Assembly: GCA_046350375.1 (NCBI GenBank)
Contig: JAXMAO010000009.1
Location: forward strand, 62,001 to 126,000
Direction of reading: 5' to 3'
Source: JAXMAO01 sp046350375
GTDB lineage: Bacteria > Planctomycetota > Phycisphaerae > UBA1845 > UTPLA1
DNA length: 64,000 bases
Shown: in pieces, positions 57,633 to 64,000 of the stretch
Layout: each line of letters starts with the position of its first letter
How positions within the stretch are numbered: position 1 is the stretch's first letter
Notes under the pieces: generated by a model
Seen by the model: only the letters and a program-made list of their open reading frames with translations
Told to the model about the DNA's origin: nothing
The model's database searches: none
Made by a program: the position numbers and the translations under genes

Positions 57633-58975
57633 CGCGCGACGTTGAGCGGGGCGCGCTGGCGGCGTGGATCAACCCGCGGCGGGTGCGGCGGCGGCTGGCG
57701 GACTGGGTGCAGTTGCCGCCGGGCTGGCGGATCGCGACCGTCGGCGTGGCGCGGGTGGCGCCGGCCCGGCCCGACGGCGCGAACATCGAGTATGTCGTTA
57801 CGCTGCGCGACGCGCGCGGTGACGCCGGGCGCGGCACGCTGCACCGCACGCGGACGGTCGATCCGCGGTGTGCGCCCGGCGTGCGGCTGGCGATCCGGCG
57901 GCGGGCGGCCGTGCGGCTGCAGGGCGTGGCGATTTGCCTGCCGGCCGAAGGCGTGCTGCTGCATACGCCGGAGCGCGACCCGGAACTGGCGGCGCTGCCG
58001 GAGCTGCTGGACTGCGAGGCGATCGGGGTGCGGCTGGGGGCGGACTCGGCGGTGCGCTGCACGTGGCTGAGCTATCGCGCCGGGCGGCGCGCGACGCTCG
58101 GCTCCCGCTTTCATGCGGGCGGCACCGCACGGTATTGCGTCGCCAAGGTCAGCCGCGACGGGCTGGTCGAGCGTTTGCCGCGGTTGCAGCGGCGCGTGGC
58201 GGCGGAACTGCGCGGCCGCGCCGACGCGCCGCGCGTGCCGGCGGTGCTGGATGTCTGGCCAGAGTGCCGGACCGTGATCTTCGAGGGGCTTGAGCCGGTC
58301 GCGACGACGGCGCGGATCGATCCGGTGGAACGCGCCGCGGCGGCCGGGCAGGCGCTGGCGGGACTCCACGGACTGGGCAGCGCGGGGCTGGCGCGGTTCC
58401 ATGCGACCGACGAGCTGCGGGTATTGCAGCGCTGGTTGCGCGTGGCGGACAGCGTCGATGCGCGGCTGTCGCAGGCGGCCGCCCTGTGCCGCTGGGCACA
58501 CGCACACGCGACTGCACGCACGATTCGACCCGATTGTTTCCTGCATCGCGACTTCTACGACGCGCAGTTGCTGCCATGTGCGGCTGGCTGGGGTGTTTCA
58601 GATCTGGACACGGCCGCGGCCGGAGAGCGCGAGCTGGACGTGGGGAACTACCTGGCGCACTGCGTGTGGCGGGGGATGGTCGAGGGCTGGCCGGCGCCCC
58701 AGGCGGTCGAGGCAATCCGTTTGTTCGTGGAGACTTACGCGAAGGAGGCGGGCGCCCGGCGGTCGCGAAACGGGGTGCGGGCCGGTGGCGTGCTCGAGGC
58801 ACGACGGCTGCAGTTCTACGTTGTGACGACACTGGCGCGGCTGGGGGTCATACACGCGATGCGGACGAAGACGGCTTTGCTGGCACAGCGCTTGCACGAA
58901 CGGGCGGGGCGAGTGGCGAGCGACCGCGCGGCGTCGATTGAGTCTGTGTCGTTGGCGCTGTCGGCGGCGGGATAG
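57620..58975 (+). CDS. APH-fold phosphotransferase 2
   Basis: A 451-residue protein with a second APH-type active site: CFLHRDFYDAQLLPC near 307-321 (H-R-D-F rather than H-G-D-L) and SDLDTAAAGERELDVGNYLA about 20 residues later. The N-terminal 180 residues carry a beta-rich region without a clear family. The start is GTG 57620 with GGAAGGG six bases upstream; GTG 57629 is an alternative that overlaps the previous stop. Sequence identity with kinase 1 is low, so the two are not a recent duplication and may act on different acceptors. Confidence 0.7.
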   Translation: MAVVTRDVERGALAAWINPRRVRRRLADWVQLPPGWRIATVGVARVAPARPDGANIEYVVTLRDARGDAGRGTLHRTRTVDPRCAPGVRLAIRRRAAVRLQGVAICLPAEGVLLHTPERDPELAALPELLDCEAIGVRLGADSAVRCTWLSYRAGRRATLGSRFHAGGTARYCVAKVSRDGLVERLPRLQRRVAAELRGRADAPRVPAVLDVWPECRTVIFEGLEPVATTARIDPVERAAAAGQALAGLHGLGSAGLARFHATDELRVLQRWLRVADSVDARLSQAAALCRWAHAHATARTIRPDCFLHRDFYDAQLLPCAAGWGVSDLDTAAAGERELDVGNYLAHCVWRGMVEGWPAPQAVEAIRLFVETYAKEAGARRSRNGVRAGGVLEARRLQFYVVTTLARLGVIHAMRTKTALLAQRLHERAGRVASDRAASIESVSLALSAAG

Positions 58976-58986
58976 GGCGAAGCGCG

Positions 58987-59730
58987 ATGGTGGTGGATCG
59001 AGGGTCGGCATGTCTGAAGAGTGCGCGCGGCGGGGCGCTGGGCGGCGCGCGGTGCGGGTCGCGCCGGTGGCGCGCGTTCACGCTGATCGAACTGCTGGTG
59101 GTGATGGCGATCATCACGCTGCTGACCGGGATCGTGGTGCCGAGCGTGTCGCGGGCGCGACACATCGGCCGGCGGACGACCTGCGCCGTGCGGCTGCGCG
59201 AGGTGGCGCTGGCGGCCTCGATGTACCTGCAGGCCGAGCACGCTTTCCCGGCGCTGAACAACGACCCCGAGGATGGCCACTGGCAATACAACTATGTGAT
59301 CTTCGACGGCCGGGACTTCCGGGAGAACTTCGGACCGCTGGTGGTGGGCAACCTGGTGCCCGAGATGCGCATTCTCTACTGTCCGTTGCAGACGTCCCCG
59401 GCACATCTGCTGGCGTCGGGGCAGAATCCGTGGCCGACCCGCGACGGGGTCGATACGCGGGCGGGGTACGGGCGGCGGCACCTGATCGGCGGGCTGGACG
59501 CGACGCAGCTCCCGCCTTCGACGGCCGTATTCGCCGACCTGTTTCACACGCCGCAGTACGTTCGCGAGACCGGCCATACCGACGGCATCAACGCGGCGTT
59601 CATCGACGGGCACGTGCGCTGGATGCCGAACTTCGATCGACTGGTGAACAACACGATGGTGCTGCCCACGTCGCTCATCGACAACCCCACGATGGATGAC
59701 ATCTGGAAGGGACTGGATCTGCGAGACTAG
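58987..59730 (+). CDS. Pseudopilin (DUF1559-like)
   Basis: A 247-residue protein with the prepilin cleavage site Ala30/Phe31 and Glu35 (AFTLIELLVVMAIITLL), a basic 30-residue leader, and the C-terminal INAAFIDGHVRWMP motif. Its overall plan matches the pseudopilin at 42235-43056 but the sequences are distinct. It begins 12 bases after the second kinase and is followed four bases later by the nuclease-fold gene, so it is probably the tail of the glycan operon. A linked secretion role for the exported glycan or its carrier is inference. Confidence 0.85.
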   Translation: MVVDRGSACLKSARGGALGGARCGSRRWRAFTLIELLVVMAIITLLTGIVVPSVSRARHIGRRTTCAVRLREVALAASMYLQAEHAFPALNNDPEDGHWQYNYVIFDGRDFRENFGPLVVGNLVPEMRILYCPLQTSPAHLLASGQNPWPTRDGVDTRAGYGRRHLIGGLDATQLPPSTAVFADLFHTPQYVRETGHTDGINAAFIDGHVRWMPNFDRLVNNTMVLPTSLIDNPTMDDIWKGLDLRD

Positions 59731-59734
59731 GCCC

Positions 59735-60430
59735 ATGACGACCGTGACTTTGGCATCGAATCGACGCGCGGCCGGGCGGACGTGGCGCGTCGCGGCGTGG
59801 AGCGGCGTCGGCAGCGCGATCGGGCTGGCGGGGCTGGGCGCGGCGTTGTGGATGTTCCGGACGCGACACGCCCCGGCGGTCAACCCGTTCGCGATCGGGG
59901 GCTCGGTGCGGCGGGTGGTGGGCGATCATGTGCATCTCAAGGACCGTCGCCGGGTCGAGTTCGCCGGCATCCGGTTGCCGTTCGAGGGCGAGCCGTCGGC
60001 CGACACCGCGCGCGAGAAACTGACCAAGTGGCTGGACGACCGCGACGTCCGGCTGACGTTCGACGCGCTGGCGGAGGACGGGGCCGGTCGCCCGTACGCG
60101 TATTTGTTCGTACACGACCGGCTGATGAACGAGCGGCTGGTGCGTTCCGGGCTGGCGTTCGTGAAGTTGCGCGGCGGGCAGCGCAAGTACGCCGACGTAC
60201 TGCTCAAGGCGCAGAGCGCCGCGCAGGCCGCCGGCGTGGGCGTGTGGGCGACTATCCAGCCGAGCGAAACGGGGCGCTTCATCGGCGACCTGAAGCGGGC
60301 GACGTTTCACGCGCCGAATTGCAATCACATCGCGGTGGACGGCCCGCCGGATCGCATCGAGATCACCGGGACGGCGGCGGCGTTCAGCCGGGGTCTCGCG
60401 CCGTGCGGACATTGCCTGCCGTGCGAATAA
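59735..60430 (+). CDS. Membrane-anchored thermonuclease-fold protein, catalytic residues replaced
   Basis: A 231-residue protein with one N-terminal helix (about 22-40), a staphylococcal-nuclease (OB) domain (about 60-170) and a C-terminal Ada-type Cys/His motif (ATFHAPNCNHIA, then GLAPCGHCLPCE). The usual R-L-x-G-I-D-x-P-E active loop reads EFAGIRLPFEG: the Arg35, Asp40 and Glu43 equivalents are Glu, Arg and Phe, while the later GRPYAYLF Arg is kept. It may be a binding-only domain. ATG 59735 lies four bases after the pseudopilin stop. Confidence 0.75.
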   Translation: MTTVTLASNRRAAGRTWRVAAWSGVGSAIGLAGLGAALWMFRTRHAPAVNPFAIGGSVRRVVGDHVHLKDRRRVEFAGIRLPFEGEPSADTAREKLTKWLDDRDVRLTFDALAEDGAGRPYAYLFVHDRLMNERLVRSGLAFVKLRGGQRKYADVLLKAQSAAQAAGVGVWATIQPSETGRFIGDLKRATFHAPNCNHIAVDGPPDRIEITGTAAAFSRGLAPCGHCLPCE

Positions 60431-60611
60431 GACGCCGGCGCGCTGTGCGGGTTTGCACGGCGGATGTGCGTCGCCAACGCCGCGAGCGCCGGGCGCGCCA
60501 GGGGCGTCGGCGATTCGGCCACGCGGGGCGGGTTTGCGGCACGGCACGCGGCTTGCCGTAACGCGGACGGACGAACTCGTGGTCGACGGTTTCACGTTGA
60601 AAAGGTGCGAC

Positions 60612-61043
60612 ATGCGGAAGCGGATGATGCGGCGGATGGCGATGGCAGCGCTGGGCGTGGTCGCGGGGGCGGGCTTGATCGGTTGCGGCCTGCAGGCCCA
60701 GCTTTCGATCGATCCGGTCACGGGTGACCTGGTGATCAACGGCGTGGTCGTTCCGCTCGCCGAGCACGGAAGGGGCGGCGGCGCCGACGACCCCGCCGGG
60801 CACGACCTGAACGACGACCATGGGATGGATGGCGCCAGGCATGACCTGAACGACGACGCTGGCATGGACGACGCCGACCACGACCTGAACGACGACAATG
60901 GCATGGACGACGCCGGTCACGATGTTGACGATGACCACGGCGTCGATCCGGTCGGCGAGGACGAGGCCGATGACGCGGGGCAGGATCCGGCCGGGCACGA
61001 CGCCGGCGATGACTCGCGTCATGGCGGAGGCCACGGGGCGTAG
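60612..61043 (+). CDS. His/Asp-repeat lipoprotein
   Basis: A 143-residue lipoprotein: signal peptide with lipobox LIGC (Cys25), a short folded-looking part (SIDPVTGDLVINGVVVPLAE), then 13-residue repeats of the form G-H-D-L-N-D-D-x-G-M-D-D-A, four clear and two decayed, rich in His and Asp. Such a composition suits binding of divalent metals (for example zinc, nickel, manganese or calcium) at the envelope. The ATG at 60612 has AAAAGGTG six bases upstream. No family is recognised. Confidence 0.75.
   Translation: MRKRMMRRMAMAALGVVAGAGLIGCGLQAQLSIDPVTGDLVINGVVVPLAEHGRGGGADDPAGHDLNDDHGMDGARHDLNDDAGMDDADHDLNDDNGMDDAGHDVDDDHGVDPVGEDEADDAGQDPAGHDAGDDSRHGGGHGA
60798..60992 (+). repeat. 39-base tandem coding repeats
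   Basis: Five consecutive 39-base units, starting at 60798, encode the His/Asp 13-residue motif; the first three are closely similar and the last two diverge. Confidence 0.85.
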
Positions 61044-61173
61044 CGAAGTTCGGGCGTGGCGACGCCGCCGGCCGAGGTCGGGGCGTCTGCCGCGCCGCCA
61101 GGATGCGAACGGCGCGACGGCGCGAGCTGGACCGCTCGCGGGCGCGGCGCAGCGGGGCGGACGAAGGGTTGCA

Positions 61174-61650
61174 ATGGCGCGGATTCTGGTAGTCGAGGAC
61201 GAGGCGGTGTTGCGAAAGAACATCGTCGATCGCCTGCGGGCCGACGGCCACGAGGTGATCGACGCCGGCTCGGGCGAAATGGGGGTCGAACTGGCGCGGC
61301 TGCTGAATCCGCACGTGGTGCTGACGGACCTGCGTCTGCCGGGGATGGACGGGCTGGGGGTGTTGCGGCAGGTGCGGCGGATCAGCCCGCCGACGCTGGT
61401 AGTGCTTATGAGCGCCTACAACACCGCCGCGAGCCTGGACGAGGCGCGGCGCGACGGGGCGCTGGTGTGCGTCGACAAGCCGATCGAGCTGCGCGAGTTG
61501 TCGACGCTGGCGGCGCGGGCGGTGCGGCACTTCCAGCAGCTGGATGACGCGGCCTACGAGCGGCGGCGGCATGCGCGCAGCGCGCCGGCGGTCTCGGGGC
61601 GCGAGTTTTCGTTCCGCCGCGGCACGCCGCAGCCCGACCCGCAGGTCTGA
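61174..61650 (+). CDS. Single-domain response regulator
   Basis: A 158-residue receiver: MARILVVEDEAVLRKNIVDR, phospho-acceptor Asp52 in VVLTDLRLPGMDG, the Ser of LMSAYNT and Lys102 in CVDKPIELRE. The last 35 residues are basic and disordered, with no output domain. The partner kinase is not adjacent; it may signal by protein contact (CheY-like). ATG 61174 follows GAAGGG. It is 130 bases after the His/Asp lipoprotein and 28 bases before the convergent speA stop. Confidence 0.85.
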   Translation: MARILVVEDEAVLRKNIVDRLRADGHEVIDAGSGEMGVELARLLNPHVVLTDLRLPGMDGLGVLRQVRRISPPTLVVLMSAYNTAASLDEARRDGALVCVDKPIELRELSTLAARAVRHFQQLDDAAYERRRHARSAPAVSGREFSFRRGTPQPDPQV

Positions 61651-61678
61651 CGGCGGGGCTGGGCGGCGCGGGCGGCGG

Positions 61679-63622
61679 TTACTGGCCGAGGTAAGTGTAA
61701 CCCTTCAGGCCGCGTTCGTAGCTGCGGAGCAGGTCGGCGGATTCCTCGAAGGTGAGGCGTTTCTCGCGGACGGCGCGTTCGAGGGTGCGGCGCAGGCGGG
61801 CGACCAGGTCTTCGGCGGAATACTGCACGTAGCGGAGCACTTCCTCGACGGTGTCGCCGGCGACGACATGCTCCATGCGATACTCGCCATCCTCGTCGAC
61901 GATGACGTGGACGGCGTTGGTATCTCCGAACAGGTTGTGCATGTCGCCGAGAATTTCCTGGTAGGCGCCGACCATGAAGACGCCGAGGATGTAGGCCTCG
62001 TTGCGATAGGGGTGCAGCTCGAGGGTTTCCTTCACGTCGCGCAAGTCGCAGAACTTGTCGACCTTGCCGTCGGAATCGCAGGTGATGTCGGCGAGGATGG
62101 CGCGGCGGGTGGGCTCTTCGTGCAGGCGGTGAATGGGAATGATGGGGAAGAGTTGCTGCACGGCCCAGGAGTCGGGCATGGACTGGAAGGCCGAGAAGTT
62201 GCAGAAGTAGGTATCGGCCATGGCGGACTCGAGGCCTTCGAGCTCGTCGGGGACGTACTCCATTTCTTTTTCGCGCAGGATGCGGAGGATCTTCTGGCAG
62301 GTGGCCCAGAAGATGGCCTCGCAGGTGCCGCGCTGCTCGAGGGTGAGGTAGCCGAGGTTGAAGAGCGAGAGGGACTCTTCGCGGTGGTGCAAAGCGTCGT
62401 GATAGCTCTCCTGGAAGTTTTTCCGCGTCAGGCCGTTACACACGTCGAGCAGGTTTTTCAGCACGGTGGGCGCGTCGGCCGGAAGTTTCTTCGGCACGGC
62501 GCCGGTGGTCATGCCCGAGGCGCCCATGACGCCGAGGATGAGGACGGAGTGGTGGGCAGTGATGGCGCGGCCGCACTCGGTGACGATGGTGGGATGGGGC
62601 ACTTCCGCCTTTTCGCAGGCCTCGAAGATGGTGGCGACGACGTCGGAGGCGTACTCCTGCATGGTGTAGTTGGCGCTGGAGGGGAAGTTGGACTGGCTGC
62701 CGTCGTAGTCGACCGCCATGCCGCCGCCGACGTCGAGGTAGCCGAGCGGCGCGCCGGCCTTGACGATTTCGACGTAGACGCGGCAGGCCTCGGCGAGCGC
62801 TTCCTTGATGCTGCGGATGTTGGTGATCTGGCTGCCGATGTGGAAGTGAATGAGCTTGAGGCAGTCGAGCATGTTCTGCTGGCGGAGGAAATCGAGCGCG
62901 GCGACCAGCTCCATGACGGTCAGACCGAACTTAGACTTGTCGCCGCCCGATTCCTGCCAGCGGCCGGAGCCGCGGGCCGAGAGCTTGATTCGGACGCCGA
63001 TGTGCGGCTGGACGCCGAGCGTTTTGGCGCGCTGCACGATGAGTTCGAGCTCGTGGAATTTCTCGACGACCGGGATGACGGTCTTTCCGAGCTTGGTGGC
63101 GCCCAGGAGCATGTCGATGTATTCGCTGTCCTTGTAGCCGTTGCAGATGACGAGCGGCTCGTTGGACTCGAGCAGGCCGAGGACGGCCATGAGCTCGGGC
63201 TTGGAGCCGGCCTCGAGGCCGTAGTGGAACGGGGCGCCGAAGTGGACGATTTCCTCGACGACGTGGCGCTGCTGGTTGACCTTGATGGGATAGACGCCCA
63301 TGTATCGGCCGCGATAGTTGTGCTCGGCGATGGCGACCTGGAAGGCATTGCAGAGTTTTTCGATGCGGGCGCGGAGGATGTCGGAGAAGCGAATGAGGAT
63401 CGGCAGCTGGATGCCGCGCTGCTGCAATTCGTCGACCAGTTCCTTGAGATCGATGGCCGGGCCGCCGGGCCCCTTGGGCAGGACGATGACGTTGCCCTTG
63501 TCGCTCACCGAAAAGAAGCCGTCTCCCCAGCGGGCGATGTTGTACAGCTCGACGGCGTCCTGCACCGTCCAGCCGCGCATGGCATCGGCCGGAGAAGTTT
63601 GGCGCACCAGCACTCGCGGCAT
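61679..63622 (-). CDS. speA: Biosynthetic arginine decarboxylase
   Basis: A 647-residue PLP enzyme of the SpeA family. The PLP lysine is Lys114 in GVYPIKVNQQRHVVEEI, with GGGMAVDYDGS, ECGRAITAHHSVLI and the C-terminal VYVEIV/DVGGG region all in place. It converts L-arginine to agmatine, the first step of the agmatine route to putrescine and spermidine, in the cytoplasm. The ATG at 63622 has AAGGAA nine bases upstream; an in-frame ATG 14 codons earlier lacks one. No agmatinase gene is adjacent. Confidence 0.93.
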   Translation of the reverse strand: MPRVLVRQTSPADAMRGWTVQDAVELYNIARWGDGFFSVSDKGNVIVLPKGPGGPAIDLKELVDELQQRGIQLPILIRFSDILRARIEKLCNAFQVAIAEHNYRGRYMGVYPIKVNQQRHVVEEIVHFGAPFHYGLEAGSKPELMAVLGLLESNEPLVICNGYKDSEYIDMLLGATKLGKTVIPVVEKFHELELIVQRAKTLGVQPHIGVRIKLSARGSGRWQESGGDKSKFGLTVMELVAALDFLRQQNMLDCLKLIHFHIGSQITNIRSIKEALAEACRVYVEIVKAGAPLGYLDVGGGMAVDYDGSQSNFPSSANYTMQEYASDVVATIFEACEKAEVPHPTIVTECGRAITAHHSVLILGVMGASGMTTGAVPKKLPADAPTVLKNLLDVCNGLTRKNFQESYHDALHHREESLSLFNLGYLTLEQRGTCEAIFWATCQKILRILREKEMEYVPDELEGLESAMADTYFCNFSAFQSMPDSWAVQQLFPIIPIHRLHEEPTRRAILADITCDSDGKVDKFCDLRDVKETLELHPYRNEAYILGVFMVGAYQEILGDMHNLFGDTNAVHVIVDEDGEYRMEHVVAGDTVEEVLRYVQYSAEDLVARLRRTLERAVREKRLTFEESADLLRSYERGLKGYTYLGQ

Positions 63623-63774
63623 CAGTATGATTCCTTCATACCCCGGGCTTGCGGCGCGGCCCATATCCGGGGTGGGCTCGACGGCAGCATCCCCCGTCGA
63701 ATCTACGTTAGTTCAGCATCATCGCGCCGGCAGGTCAAGAGAAATGTCGCGCGGGCTGGCGGTCGGCGGCCGGG

Positions 63775-64000
63775 TTAGCGCCGGGCGGGCGCGGCTGGAC
63801 GGCCGTCGAGCGCGGCGAGCAGGACCGGCCGCAGGCGGCGCAGCGCCTGTCCGCGATGACTGACGCGGTTCTTCTCGGCCAGCGGTAGCTCGGCGGTGGT
63901 TCTGCCGAGTCCGGGCACGAGGAAGTGCGGGTCGTAGCCGAAGCCGCCGGCGCCGCGCGGCGAATCGATGATCAGCCCGTCGATGGCGCCGGTGGCGGTC
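63775..64000 (-). CDS. rdgB: RdgB/HAM1 family nucleotide pyrophosphatase, C-terminal part
   Basis: The last 74 codons of a gene that continues beyond the window. The reading has IDSPRGAGGFGYDPHFLVPG and TTAELPLAEKNRVSHRGQAL, both diagnostic of the RdgB/HAM1 (XTP/dITP diphosphatase) family, which removes deaminated purine nucleotides. The stop is TAA, at plus positions 63775-63777. The missing N-terminal half cannot be judged. Confidence 0.85.
   Translation of the reverse strand, partial: TATGAIDGLIIDSPRGAGGFGYDPHFLVPGLGRTTAELPLAEKNRVSHRGQALRRLRPVLLAALDGRPAAPARR

Noticed and set aside
56337..58975. Antibiotic resistance by aminoglycoside phosphotransferases
   Set aside because: The APH fold is broad, and the tight coupling to glycosyltransferases and an exporter points to biosynthesis; nothing indicates drug specificity.

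Overview
The window is a high-GC chromosomal segment that most resembles a Planctomycetota genome, probably Phycisphaerae-like, and may come from a metagenome assembly. The evidence is the mix of families: two pseudopilins of the DUF1559-like type with an A/F cleavage site and a C-terminal G-x-x-H-V motif, several dockerin-terminated secreted proteins with no cohesin, a DUF1573 protein, a MauE/rhodanese pair, an ECF sigma factor, and very large secreted repeat proteins. No rRNA, tRNA, CRISPR array, insertion sequence or prophage gene was seen. Most long ORFs antisense to real genes are GC-driven shadows.

Layout. 0.1-6.2 kb: small proteins, an Asp/Tyr-rich lipoprotein, a rhodanese/MauE pair, a DUF1573 protein, an ECF sigma factor with a zinc-type anti-sigma factor that carries an extracytoplasmic dockerin, and two Hsp20 chaperones. 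6.5-9.0 kb: an orphan rnfC-rnfD pair with apparent frameshifts. 9.2-12 kb: an NrnA-type DHH phosphoesterase and a B12-binding radical SAM protein. 12.2-18.4 kb: a 2048-residue secreted metalloprotease-like protein with 15 thrombospondin type 3 units and a C-terminal anchor. 18.6-21.9 kb: a transglutaminase, a TSUP permease and FabG.

22.0-42.0 kb is the centrepiece: about 20 kb on the minus strand, largely coupled by ATGA overlaps, encoding nine multihaem cytochromes with 93 haem-binding motifs (87 CXXCH and six CX3CH or CX4CH). They form a plausible route from the quinone pool (a CbcL-like cytochrome b/c fusion and a NapC-type cytochrome), through periplasmic 15-, 15- and 9-haem proteins, to the outer surface (an OmcA/MtrC-type decahaem lipoprotein with a collagen-like stalk, a predicted beta-barrel, and 5-, 12- and 4-haem proteins with two NHL-propeller lipoproteins). 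The cluster ends with a YgbA-type nitrogen-oxide-associated protein. It looks like an extracellular electron transfer or external-oxidant respiration system.

42.2-47.6 kb: a pseudopilin, then a sensor kinase, a sigma54-type regulator and a dockerin protein in one overlapping operon. 48.2-60.4 kb, plus strand: a duplicated-domain secreted protein followed by a tightly overlapped set of three glycosyltransferases, an ABC exporter and two APH-fold kinases (a probable surface glycan or glycolipid pathway), then a pseudopilin and a nuclease-fold protein lacking its catalytic residues. 60.6-64.0 kb: a His/Asp-repeat lipoprotein, a single-domain response regulator, biosynthetic arginine decarboxylase (speA), and the C-terminal part of an RdgB/HAM1 pyrophosphatase cut by the window edge.

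Four apparent one-base indels (two in rnfC, one in rnfD, one in an NHL lipoprotein), three of them at GC-dinucleotide runs, should be checked against reads before being read as biology.
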